From Pseudoxanthomonas sp. SL93 (GTDB lineage: Bacteria; Pseudomonadota; Gammaproteobacteria; Xanthomonadales; Xanthomonadaceae), in assembly GCF_026625825.1 (NCBI RefSeq), contig NZ_CP113065.1, positions 1,984,001-2,048,000 on the forward strand: a stretch of 64,000 nt of DNA. The letters run 5' to 3'. The notes under the pieces are model-generated. The model saw only the letters and a program-made list of their open reading frames with translations, searched no databases and had not been told where the DNA came from. The translations under genes were made by a program, and so were the position numbers. Positions 50,487-58,527 of this stretch are shown here, piece after piece (positions within the stretch are counted from its first letter, which is position 1; every line of letters begins with the position of its first letter).

Positions 50487-51734
50487 TTAATGGCTGCGCG
50501 GCGCGATCTGGGTGGCGCGCTGCTGTTCCTGTTGTTGCGCTTCGGCCATGGCGGCGGCATCGCGCTGCTCGCGTTCGTCCGCCCGGGCGTTGATCCGGTC
50601 GCGGAACTCGCGGCCGATATCCGATGCGGCGATGTTCGACAGGCCCCGGTCGATGGTGGCCTGGTTTCCGCTGGTGAGGCTGGCGTGCAGGTGCTGGAAC
50701 AGCTCGTCGGGCCCGGCATGGGCCGGCGGCGCGCGCAACACACCCACCGACTGGTCGGCACTGTTGCCGGACTTCATCTGCCGGGGCAGGTCGGCCCACT
50801 GATCGCGGAAGCTGGGACCGTCAGAGACGCTCCGGCTTTCGGGAACCGGCACCAGGCGCTGCGCCATGTTCAACGAGGCATCACCGGCCATGCTCATGCC
50901 GCCCCGCATCAGGCGTACGTCGTCGCGGTAGGCGCGGAACGTGGCGGCATGGTCATCGGCGAGCTGCCGGCTGGCAGGATCGCTCAGCACAGAGCGATCG
51001 GGCATCCCCTTGCTGTCGATGTCCAGGAAGTTGTCCATGTTGTGCGACCTGGCCGCGCCCATGGTCAGGGCGGTGGCCAGCAGGGGATTGTCGGGAAGCG
51101 GATTGAACCGGCCGTACCCCGCCACCGTCACGGCCGACACTTCGCCGGGCGTGGCGTACATGCGGACCTGTCCATACTGGGGGCTGGCCGCACTCACGGT
51201 ATCGCCTGCCATCACATGGTTGATGAAGCGGTCTCCGCCGTCGGCCACGCCGTATTTGAGGCTCGCGGCGCCGTAGGGATTGAACGCCTCGCCGCGCAGA
51301 TTGAACCGATGCGCGGTGATCTGCGCCAGCGTGCCGCCCAGCGAGTGGCCGGTGACGGTGACTTCGGGCATACCACCCAGTTCGTCAGCAAGACTTCTCG
51401 CACGATCCATGGCGCGCCGAGTCAACGCCAAGGCCTCCGGCACCTGCGCATTGACGCGCGCCATCACCATGGCGCCATCGGCCACGCCGTCCTGCTTCGG
51501 CTCACGGTCAAATTCGGTGCCTCTGTGGGCAACGACGATTTCACCCGTGTCCGCACGCTGGTAGATGGTGCCCTGGTAACCCGTTTTGGGATTGTCGTAG
51601 TGCTCTAGAACTTTGAACTTGACTCCATCCAGGATGACTTCTTCCTCTTCGCCGCCCAATCGGATTCCCGGAAGGCGCTGCTTGTCATAGGAACTCTCGG
51701 AAATTCCCGCATAGAGACGTGATGAGATCGTCAC
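50487..51734 (-). CDS. Class 3 lipase, candidate interbacterial phospholipase effector
   Basis: 415 aa from a GTG at 51734 that overlaps the upstream lipoprotein gene stop (GTGA). No signal peptide. Lipase_3-like alpha/beta hydrolase in the first 260 residues: GEIVVAHRGTEFDREPK, nucleophile Ser131 in VTVTGHSLGGTL, Asp178 in VMAGDTVS and His231 in ARSHNMDNFL. The C-terminal 90 residues are helical and charged with a Gln-rich end (AEAQQQEQQ), which recalls the Q-rich tail of XVIPCD-type effectors of the Xanthomonadales T4SS; I could not see the full XVIPCD motif. The cytosolic enzyme plus periplasmic lipoprotein next to it fits an effector-immunity pair (T4SS or T6SS). Delivery is inference. 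Confidence 0.85.
   Translation of the reverse strand: MTISSRLYAGISESSYDKQRLPGIRLGGEEEEVILDGVKFKVLEHYDNPKTGYQGTIYQRADTGEIVVAHRGTEFDREPKQDGVADGAMVMARVNAQVPEALALTRRAMDRARSLADELGGMPEVTVTGHSLGGTLAQITAHRFNLRGEAFNPYGAASLKYGVADGGDRFINHVMAGDTVSAASPQYGQVRMYATPGEVSAVTVAGYGRFNPLPDNPLLATALTMGAARSHNMDNFLDIDSKGMPDRSVLSDPASRQLADDHAATFRAYRDDVRLMRGGMSMAGDASLNMAQRLVPVPESRSVSDGPSFRDQWADLPRQMKSGNSADQSVGVLRAPPAHAGPDELFQHLHASLTSGNQATIDRGLSNIAASDIGREFRDRINARADEREQRDAAAMAEAQQQEQQRATQIAPRSH
51258..51620. repeat. Copy 1 of duplicated lipase core segment
   Basis: About 360 bp of the complete lipase gene aligns, by eye, closely with 52451-52815 in the neighbouring stub. Long stretches differ at only one or two bases, especially the 100 bp around the GHSLGG codons. 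The two copies are in the same orientation. Confidence 0.8.
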
Positions 51735-52375
51735 GGCGACACCTCCATCCTCGTTGCGCTCCAGGTCATCGTAAAGAGTTGATTCTGCAGTTCACTCTTG
51801 ATCCTAGTTCTGTCCGTTTCTCCGAATGAGGTAAAATCATCCACATCTGAACGTGGATATCTTGCCTTCCAGAAATACCTCGTTTCGGAATCAAGAGACT
51901 GCACAGACTCACTAGAAAAATAGGGTGCGAAGCGCGTCTCGCCTGTGCTCCCCGTGGCGCTCAGTCCCGCCCGTACCTCGGATAGCTCCCACTTGCAGGC
52001 CCCATACCCGTAGTAGTCTCCATCCAGGATCTGGTCGAGATAGACGACCCCTTCGTAGGTCACGTCGTCCACCTTGCGGAGTGGCAAGACCTCATTGCTG
52101 GCCATCCGGTACAGGCCACCCGTCGGTCTTTGCTTCCCGCACTGAACCTCATTGACGACGTCGTACTGCGCTGTGGCATCCGTAAGCACAAGCGGGCCGG
52201 GCGCATCCTGGATCGTCAACCGGATGCGGTATCCCTGTAGGGGGGAGGAATTGAGCTGGCGCAGCGGTCCTGACCGCGCATGAGAACTGGAGGAATCCGT
52301 ATCGCTCCTTGATGGCGTACAGGACGCAAGAGAAATCGCACAGGGCAGTAGAACCGCGATCAGCGATGCGCGCAT
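51731..52375 (-). CDS. Lipoprotein, predicted immunity protein of the lipase (copy 1)
   Basis: 214 aa. Signal with lipobox LASC (Cys19), then a beta-rich domain of unknown family. Paralogous to the product of 52921-53556: shared blocks include DAPG, TYEGVV, DGDYYGYGACKWELSEVRA, ETRYFWKARYPR and QLFTMT. The two differ at more than half of positions by eye. GGAG lies 7 nt before the ATG. Its stop overlaps the GTG start of the complete lipase gene, coupling immunity and toxin translation. A periplasm-facing or outer-membrane lipoprotein would neutralise incoming phospholipase; immunity role inferred. GC is well below neighbours. Confidence 0.8.
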   Translation of the reverse strand: MRASLIAVLLPCAISLASCTPSRSDTDSSSSHARSGPLRQLNSSPLQGYRIRLTIQDAPGPLVLTDATAQYDVVNEVQCGKQRPTGGLYRMASNEVLPLRKVDDVTYEGVVYLDQILDGDYYGYGACKWELSEVRAGLSATGSTGETRFAPYFSSESVQSLDSETRYFWKARYPRSDVDDFTSFGETDRTRIKSELQNQLFTMTWSATRMEVSP

Positions 52376-52450
52376 AGAGGCTCCATGCCTAGGACGTGCG
52401 GTGATGCTAGATCATCGAACTACGCAGATGTGTGCTTTTCAATTCACACT
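52353..52450. repeat. Direct repeat, copy A: immunity-gene 5' end and upstream segment
   Basis: Contains the first nine codons of the immunity gene and 75 bp upstream; about 90 percent identical by eye to 53533-53631. The end at 52450 is where the lipase stub sequence starts, so this copy forms the duplication junction. On the minus strand GTGTG-N10-CACAC is conserved in both copies. Confidence 0.85.
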
Positions 52451-52924
52451 GAGGCTCGCGGCACCGTAGGGATTGAACGCCTCGCCGCGCAGATTGAACC
52501 GATGCGCGGTGATCTGCGCCAGCGTACCGCCCAGCGAGTGGCCCGTGATGGTGACTTCGGGGGCATGTCCCTTGAGCGCACCGATTTCCCTTGCCCGCTC
52601 AAGCGCGCGCTGCGTCAGGGCAATGGCCTCTGGCACCTGCACATTGACGCGCGCCACGACCATGGCGCCATCGGCCACCCCATCCTGCTTCGGCTCGCGG
52701 TCAAACTCGGCACCTCTGTGGGCAACGACGATCTCGCCCGGATCCGAGCGCTGATAGATGGTGCCCTGGTACCCCGTTTGTGGGTTGTCGTAGTGTTCCA
52801 GCACCTTAAATTGGGCGCCCTCAATGTTTACCGGTTTCTCACCTTGGGGACGAATGAAACCAAGCATGCGTTCAACGCACGCATCTGCAGCTACCTCCGC
52901 ATATTGCCGGCATGCAATGCTCAC
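52439..52924 (-). pseudogene. Truncated lipase paralogue (N-terminal stub)
   Basis: 161 aa from a GTG at 52924 that overlaps the upstream immunity stop (GTGA). It matches the complete lipase from about residue 40 to the GEAFNPYGAASL segment, then ends with SVN and a stop inside the repeat copy A. Nucleophile Ser130 (GHSLGG) remains, but the regions that supply the Asp and His are absent, so it should be inactive. The N-terminal 35 residues differ from those of the complete copy. It may be a recombination relic, or translated as a decoy or partner. Confidence 0.85.
52451..52815. repeat. Copy 2 of duplicated lipase core segment
   Basis: Same orientation as 51258-51620 and nearly identical over most of its length. 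The divergence rises toward the 5' end of the gene, at the N-terminal tails of the two proteins. The segment ends abruptly against repeat copy A. Confidence 0.8.
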
Positions 52925-53556
52925 GATTCAATCCTCCTAAGGTTCAAGGTCATGGTGAAAAGCTGACCCCGCAACTCCTCCCTGATCTCACTCTTGTCTG
53001 TATCCCCAAACTCGACAAAGTCGTCCATTCCTGCCCGCGGATATCTCCCCTTCCAGTAGTACCGAGTTTCCGACCTCTCCATCATGTCAGGCGTCGTTTG
53101 CATGAACGGCGCGAACCGGGTGTCGGTCCGGTTGTGGTTGGCTTTCAAGCGCGCCCTGACTTCGATCATTTCCCAGTGGCAGACGCCTTCACCGTAGTAG
53201 TCCTCGTCGAGCATTCCGTCCGCATGAACGATGCCCTCATACGTGTCTTCGGCCACCTTCTTAAGCTCGAAGGATTCACTGCTACTCAAGGGAATGAACG
53301 CACCCACGCCTCCGGCCATGTACCCGCACGTTCTCGCAGGGTTGTCCCGGTATTTCGCGGTGTAGTCGACGATCCCTTCCACTACGCGGAAAGACCCCGG
53401 CGCATCCTTGAGCGTCAGCGTGACGCGATATGCGCGCACAGGATGGGGATTGAGTCTGGTCTGTGGCGGGCGCGAGCCGGCATCACTTTCGAACGGCGCG
53501 CAGGCCGTCAACGAAAAAACTGCCGAGAGAACAACCGCGATCAGCGATGCACGCAT
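52921..53556 (-). CDS. Lipoprotein, predicted immunity protein (copy 2)
   Basis: 211 aa. Signal with lipobox LTAC, then the same beta-rich unknown domain as copy 1 with DAPGSFRVVEG, TYEGIVHADGMLDEDYYGEG, CHWEMIEVRAR, ETRYYWKGRYPR and RGQLFTMT. Its stop overlaps the GTG start of the lipase stub. The first nine residues are almost identical to copy 1 but the mature parts have diverged strongly. This makes it a second immunity allele without an intact cognate toxin. Located 110 bp after the TPR gene on the same strand, behind repeat copy B. Confidence 0.8.
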   Translation of the reverse strand: MRASLIAVVLSAVFSLTACAPFESDAGSRPPQTRLNPHPVRAYRVTLTLKDAPGSFRVVEGIVDYTAKYRDNPARTCGYMAGGVGAFIPLSSSESFELKKVAEDTYEGIVHADGMLDEDYYGEGVCHWEMIEVRARLKANHNRTDTRFAPFMQTTPDMMERSETRYYWKGRYPRAGMDDFVEFGDTDKSEIREELRGQLFTMTLNLRRIES

Positions 53557-53631
53557 AGAGGCTCCATGCCAAGGGCGTGCGTTGATGCTAGATCATCGAA
53601 CAATGCAGATGTGTGCTTTCACAATCACACT
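53533..53631. repeat. Direct repeat, copy B: upstream segment of the second immunity gene
   Basis: Matches 52353-52450 over about 98 bp with few substitutions, including the ribosome binding site TGGAGCC and the start codon. It presumably carries the promoter of the cassette; no convincing -35/-10 pair was found. Confidence 0.82.
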
Positions 53632-53666
53632 TCCTCGGTCGCTCGTGGTGCGTGCCGCACGAAAGA

Positions 53667-55253
53667 CTAAGGCGTCTGCCCGACCTTGGCGGTCCTTACG
53701 CGTTCAGCGAAGGCGTCCAGTCCCGATGCTTGCGCATCGAGACGTCGTGCCTCGGCCAACGCTTGCTGCGCGAATGCAATGTCACCGGCACCCAACCGCT
53801 CGCTGCCAACCGCAACCCACTTCTCGGCCAGGCGCTGCCGGGCGTCCGGCAGCGCCGTGTCCCGGGGCTGCAATGTCTGCCAGGCCTCCAGGCAGGCCTG
53901 TGCGCGGCGGATGCGGTTGCTGCGCAGCTCTTCCTCAAAGCATTGGCGCACCGCCGGCAGCAGCCGAGCCGCTGCCTGGCGGACCGTCGGCGCATCCGGC
54001 GCCAGCGCCTGCGCGGCACGCAGCTTGTCGTAGGCACTGTCGCCGGGAGGCGTCAGCCAATGGCCCTGTGCTTCGGCCTGCACCATCTGGGCGAGCAGCG
54101 CGCGGACGCGGCGATCACGTTCGCGCGCGGGCAAGCTGGAATCCAGTCGTGCCTGCGCCTGCCGGCCACGGTTGATGCGCTGTTCGGCTTCGGCGATCTG
54201 CGGGGATTGCGGAGCCAGCGTGCGGGCCAGGGCGAGCTCGGACTGGGCCTCGTCGAAACGGAAATCCGCGGCCTTGCCGATGGCGATGCGCGCATGCGCG
54301 ATGCCCACCTGCTCGATGCCCTGCCGTGCACGCACGTCATCCGGTGACAGGTCCGCGACCGCCTGGTACGCGGCCAGGGCCTGCGCCAGGCGCCCACGCC
54401 GCAGATCGCGATCCGCCTGCGTGCGCTTCGCGTCCAGTGCGCGCGCCAGGGCCGCCTGCGCCTCCGGCAGGTCCACGTGGCCTGCATCGTATTCGCGCAC
54501 CTGCGCAACCAGCGTGGCCGCCTCCTGCACCTGACCTCGCGCCAGTTGCTGGCGCGCCAGCTGCAGCAGGTCGGTCAAGGCATCCTCGCGTCCTTCCAGT
54601 GCGGCAAGATGGTTGGGCTGCAGCGCGAGCACGCGCTGGTAGAGCGGCAAGGCGGCGTCGGGCGTGCCTTGCAGGCGACCCGCATCCTGCGCCTGCCGCG
54701 CCGCCTGCAGGAAGGCATCCAGCCCGGCGTGTTCGGTTTCGCGGGCGCGCAACCGCCCGGCGATGGCATCGGCCTGCGCGCGCGGCACCTGCAGCTCGCG
54801 TGCGAGCGACAGCATGGCGCGCGCCTCGTCGAAACGGTTCTTCTGCAATGCCAGGCCGGCCTGCTTCAACGCCGCCTGCCCCACCCGCTGCAGACCGGTG
54901 ATGGCCTCGCTGCGGTCGTTGTCCAGCGCCTGTGCGGCTTCGAACAGCTGTCGCGCGCCCGTGCCGTCCGCGGCATCCAGATGCCCCTTCTGCAGCGCGT
55001 GATCAGCCTGGTCCAACAACTGTTGCACGCGCGTGTCCGGCCAGACCGCATCCGCCAGCGGCCCGCGCAGGGCGATGACCAACGCCAGCAGGACCGCCGC
55101 CACGGCGATAGCCCAGCGCCACGTGCGACGATCGCGCCAGGTCGGTACCGGCGGGCGACGCTCGGGATCGCGCAACGGGACGGGGCCACCGGAAAAGGTG
55201 GGTTCGATGCGACGTCCCTGCCCCAGGGTCCGGGTTTCCTGATCGTGGGTCAC
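53667..55253 (-). CDS. Membrane-anchored TPR-like helical protein of unknown function
   Basis: 528 aa. A short cytoplasmic N-terminus rich in Pro/Arg, one TM helix (about 46-64, WRWAIAVAAVLLALVIAL), then about 450 residues of Ala/Gln/Leu/Arg-rich helical repeats of tetratricopeptide type, for example ARQLFEAAQALDND and LAAYQAVADLSPDDV, presumably in the periplasm. Specific function not recognised. It follows relA by 17 bp on the same strand, so it may be co-transcribed. Confidence 0.75.
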   Translation of the reverse strand: MTHDQETRTLGQGRRIEPTFSGGPVPLRDPERRPPVPTWRDRRTWRWAIAVAAVLLALVIALRGPLADAVWPDTRVQQLLDQADHALQKGHLDAADGTGARQLFEAAQALDNDRSEAITGLQRVGQAALKQAGLALQKNRFDEARAMLSLARELQVPRAQADAIAGRLRARETEHAGLDAFLQAARQAQDAGRLQGTPDAALPLYQRVLALQPNHLAALEGREDALTDLLQLARQQLARGQVQEAATLVAQVREYDAGHVDLPEAQAALARALDAKRTQADRDLRRGRLAQALAAYQAVADLSPDDVRARQGIEQVGIAHARIAIGKAADFRFDEAQSELALARTLAPQSPQIAEAEQRINRGRQAQARLDSSLPARERDRRVRALLAQMVQAEAQGHWLTPPGDSAYDKLRAAQALAPDAPTVRQAAARLLPAVRQCFEEELRSNRIRRAQACLEAWQTLQPRDTALPDARQRLAEKWVAVGSERLGAGDIAFAQQALAEARRLDAQASGLDAFAERVRTAKVGQTP

Positions 55254-55270
55254 GCGGACAGCATAACCAC

Positions 55271-57424
55271 TCAGGCTGAACGTCGTGCCTCTTCAACCCC
55301 CGGCAACGCATCCAGTTTGCCCAGCAGCGTGGACAGCTGGCCGAAATCCGCCACCTTCAACCGCAGGCGCAGATGGACGCGTCCGCTGGAACGCGAGTTC
55401 TGGCTGTTGATGTCCAGCACGTTGGCATCTTCCTGTGCGATCAGCGTGGTGATGTCCTTCAGCAGCCACTTGCGGTCGATGCCGGTGATCTGCACGTCGA
55501 CCTCGTAGCCGCCGCCGGCCTGTCCCCATTCCACCGGCAGCACGCGCGGTGGATTGCTCGCGGCCATCCGCATGAACGATGCACAGTTCGCGCGGTGCAC
55601 GGTGACGCCGCGGCCGCGCGTCAGGTAGCCGGCGATGGGTTCCCCCGGCACCGGCTGGCAGCAGCGTGCCAGCTGGACCAGCAGGTTGCCGACGCCCTGC
55701 ACGGTGAACTTGGATTTGGATGGCAACGGCGCGCGCTTCGGCGTGCGCCGCACCGGCAGGGCCGGGGCCGCGGGCTGCGTGGCGGCACGCTGCTCTTCGT
55801 GCAGCGCGCGGCCGACCTGGTGCGGCCCCACGTCGCCCAACGCGACCTGGATGTAGAGGTCGTCGATGCTGTCGGCATGGAACTTCTTCGCCACGCCGGT
55901 GAGGTCGGCGTGGTGCAGGCCGAGTCGCTTCAGTTCCTTTTCCAGCAACTCGCGCCCGGCCTGCAGGTTGCGGGCACGGTCCAGCTTGTGGAACCACGCA
56001 CGCACCTTGTCGCGCGAACGGCCGCTGGCGAGGAACGCGTTGGCCGGCATCAGCCAGTCGCGGCGCGGCTCTGCGGCTTTTGCCGTGAGGATCTCCACCC
56101 GGTCGCCGCTTCGCAGGGCATGGTTGAGCGGCACGATGCGGCCATTGACCTTGGCCCCGCGCGTGCGGTGCCCGACCATCGTGTGCACGTGGTAGGCGAA
56201 ATCCAGCACCGTGCCGCCCCGCGGCAGGTCCACCACCTCTCCCTTGGGCGTCAGGGCATAGACCCGGTCCTCGACCAGTTCGGCATCCAGGTCGCCGGCG
56301 AGCGCACTGTCGCCGCCGGCGCCTTCCGCCGCGCCGTCCAGTAACCTGCGCATCCACGCGATCTTGCGATCGAACGCCTTGTCGCCACCGCCTTCCTTGT
56401 AGCGCCAGTGTGCGGCCACGCCCAGTTCGGCCTGCGCGTGCATTTCGTGCGTGCGGATCTGCACTTCCAGGGTGCGACCTTCCGGGCCGACCACCGCGGT
56501 ATGCAGGGAACGGTAATCGTTGGCCTTGGGGCGCGCGATGTAGTCGTCGAATTCGCTGGGAATCGGCACCCACAGGGCATGCACGATGCCGAGCGCCGCA
56601 TAGCACGCCGCCACGTCATCCACGGCGATGCGCACCGCACGCAGGTCGTAGAGCTCATCGAACGAGACCTGCTTGCGCTGCATCTTCCGCCAGATGCTGT
56701 AGATGTGCTTGGGCCTGCCGCTGATGTCGGCGCGGATGCCGTGCTCTTCCAGCGCCTGGCGCAGCGCCGCGATCACCGCGGCGATGTAGCGCTCGCGACC
56801 GGTGCGCTTGTCGTCCAGCTGCGCGGCGATCTGCTTGTAGGTATCCGGTTGCAGGTGGCGGAAGGCGAGGTCTTCCAGTTCCCACTTCAGCTGCCAGATG
56901 CCCAGGCGGTTGGCGAGCGGCGCATGGATGTCGCGCGTCAACCGCGCCAGCGCAATGCGCTCGGCTTCCGGCCTGCTGGCGGCATCACGCATGCGGGCCA
57001 GCTGGCGGGCCAGCAGGATGGGCACCACGCGCAGGTCGCGCACGATCGCCAGCAGCAGCCGGCGCAGACCCTCGGTATTGGCGCCGCGCGCCTGCTCCGC
57101 GTGCAGCGCCCACACCTGCGCCGCGGCCGCCTGGCCGTCCACCAGGTCGGCGACGCCGGGATAGGTCTTGGCCAGCGACGTACCCAATGCCGCCTGCACG
57201 CCGGGCAGTGCGGACACGATGGCGGCGGCGATCACCTCGCCATCGGCCGACAGTGCGGCCAGCGTGTCGAGCGTATCGGCCAGCACGCTGATCGCGTCGC
57301 GCGCCGCGTCCGCGGCACCGGGGCTGGCCAGCGCACCGGCCAGCGCCTGCCGCAATGCCGGCGGCAGCGCGGCGGCGGCAGGCCGTTGCAGCAGCGTTGC
57401 GATGTCGGGGGCGGGGGCGTTCAT
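55271..57424 (-). CDS. relA: (p)ppGpp synthetase RelA
   Basis: 717 aa from MNAPAPDIATLLQ; an upstream TTG is not needed. Monofunctional stringent-response synthetase, activated by uncharged tRNA on stalled ribosomes. The pseudo-hydrolase N-domain lacks the HD motif. The synthetase domain (about 220-360) carries the RelA-specific EFDD motif at residues 291-294 and ANDYRSLHTAVVGP. TGS (about 390-450) and a C-terminal ACT domain (about 645-715) follow. Divergent from a secreted protein gene. Confidence 0.94.
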   Translation of the reverse strand: MNAPAPDIATLLQRPAAAALPPALRQALAGALASPGAADAARDAISVLADTLDTLAALSADGEVIAAAIVSALPGVQAALGTSLAKTYPGVADLVDGQAAAAQVWALHAEQARGANTEGLRRLLLAIVRDLRVVPILLARQLARMRDAASRPEAERIALARLTRDIHAPLANRLGIWQLKWELEDLAFRHLQPDTYKQIAAQLDDKRTGRERYIAAVIAALRQALEEHGIRADISGRPKHIYSIWRKMQRKQVSFDELYDLRAVRIAVDDVAACYAALGIVHALWVPIPSEFDDYIARPKANDYRSLHTAVVGPEGRTLEVQIRTHEMHAQAELGVAAHWRYKEGGGDKAFDRKIAWMRRLLDGAAEGAGGDSALAGDLDAELVEDRVYALTPKGEVVDLPRGGTVLDFAYHVHTMVGHRTRGAKVNGRIVPLNHALRSGDRVEILTAKAAEPRRDWLMPANAFLASGRSRDKVRAWFHKLDRARNLQAGRELLEKELKRLGLHHADLTGVAKKFHADSIDDLYIQVALGDVGPHQVGRALHEEQRAATQPAAPALPVRRTPKRAPLPSKSKFTVQGVGNLLVQLARCCQPVPGEPIAGYLTRGRGVTVHRANCASFMRMAASNPPRVLPVEWGQAGGGYEVDVQITGIDRKWLLKDITTLIAQEDANVLDINSQNSRSSGRVHLRLRLKVADFGQLSTLLGKLDALPGVEEARRSA

Positions 57425-57500
57425 GGACTCACGGGGGACGGCGTCCAACGACGCCGGATGCGACTACACTACCGGCCTGTCGTCCACAGGAACAGCCACG

Positions 57501-58016
57501 ATGATGGTCCGCTGGATTCTATCCGCCGCCCTGCTCTGCACCGCCGGCGCCGCGCTCGCGCAGGACGCAGCCCCCGATCCGCGCACGGGCAACCTGCGCG
57601 CCTCGATGACGGAGGCCGAATTCAAGGCAGCCGGCCTGGAAAAGCTCTCCGCCACGGAACTGTCCGCGCTGGAAGCCTGGCTGCAGCGCAAGGTCGTGCA
57701 GGAAACCGCGGTGGCGGTGGAAGTCGCCAAGCAGGAAGGCCGCAAGGAAGTGCAGCTGGCCACCCGCGGCTTCTTCGACTTCGGCAGCGAGGAGCCCATC
57801 GTCAGCACCCTGGAAGGCGAGTTCCGCGGTTTCGGCAAGGGCCGCGACTACACGCTGCAGAACGGACAGGTGTGGGAGCAGGTGGACAACGCCTCCCTGG
57901 CCGGCGTGCGCAAGACCAATCCGGGCGTTCGCATCACGCCGTCGCGCGTGGGCAACAACTGGTACCTGCGGATCGAGGGCTACAACACCGCCGCGTCGGT
58001 CCGTCGCGTCAAGTAA
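57501..58016 (+). CDS. Small secreted protein, first of a paralogous pair
   Basis: 171 aa from MMVRWILSAALL (two adjacent ATGs). Signal peptide about 1-20 (AALAQ). A short helical repeat FKAAGLEKLSATELSALEAWL comes first, then a charged helix and a C-terminal beta domain with GRDYTLQNGQVWEQVD and TPSRVGNNWYLRIEGYN. Same architecture as the next gene, so they are paralogues. Function unknown. A TACACT hexamer lies about 30 nt upstream and could be its -10. Divergent from relA. Confidence 0.8.
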   Translation: MMVRWILSAALLCTAGAALAQDAAPDPRTGNLRASMTEAEFKAAGLEKLSATELSALEAWLQRKVVQETAVAVEVAKQEGRKEVQLATRGFFDFGSEEPIVSTLEGEFRGFGKGRDYTLQNGQVWEQVDNASLAGVRKTNPGVRITPSRVGNNWYLRIEGYNTAASVRRVK

Positions 58017-58039
58017 GTTCCGCCCTTTCGGAGCCCGCC

Positions 58040-58519
58040 ATGCGCCTGCTGCTTTGCGTTGCCGTTGCCACCCTGCTCTTCATCGCCGCGCCCGCGCGCG
58101 CCGCGAGCGATTACGTCGAGATCGAGAAGCGGCTGACCGCCGACCAGATGAAGGCCACCGGGCTGGACCAGCTTTCCGCCGAGCAACTGGGCCTCTTGAA
58201 CACGCTGCTTCGCGACAACCAGAAGGCCGTCGTCGAGGCTGCCCGCGAGGAAAGCGAGACCCGCGTGCTGGGCACCTGGTTCGGCAAGAAGGGCATCGAA
58301 CCCGTTTCCAGTACCGTGAAGGGCGACCTGCGCGGCTGGTCGCAGGGCATGGTGTTCAACCTGGCCAACGGCCAGCGCTGGCGCGTCACCGAAGGCGAGT
58401 ACCACATCGGCAAGCCCGTCTCCAACGCCAAGGTGCTGATCACGCCGGGCAAGCTGAGCGGCTGGTACCTGCAGGTGGAAGGCCACAACCCGCGCCCCAA
58501 GGTACAGCGCATCGAGTGA
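58040..58519 (+). CDS. Small secreted protein, second of a paralogous pair
   Basis: 159 aa from MRLLLCVAVATLLF with GGAG 7 nt upstream. Signal peptide about 1-21 (ARAAS). The mature protein repeats the layout of its neighbour: MKATGLDQLSAEQLGLLNTLL, then GMVFNLANGQRWRVTEGEY and TPGKLSGWYLQVEGHNP. Fewer than half of residues are shared. It follows the first gene by 23 bp and is surely in the same operon; it ends 8 bp before the hrpA stop (convergent). Confidence 0.8.
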   Translation: MRLLLCVAVATLLFIAAPARAASDYVEIEKRLTADQMKATGLDQLSAEQLGLLNTLLRDNQKAVVEAAREESETRVLGTWFGKKGIEPVSSTVKGDLRGWSQGMVFNLANGQRWRVTEGEYHIGKPVSNAKVLITPGKLSGWYLQVEGHNPRPKVQRIE

Positions 58520-58527
58520 GGCGGCGC

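Noticed and set aside
55271..57424. Bifunctional Rel/SpoT hydrolase-synthetase
   Set aside because: The N-terminal domain has no HD hydrolase motif, and the synthetase has EFDD, the mark of monofunctional RelA.
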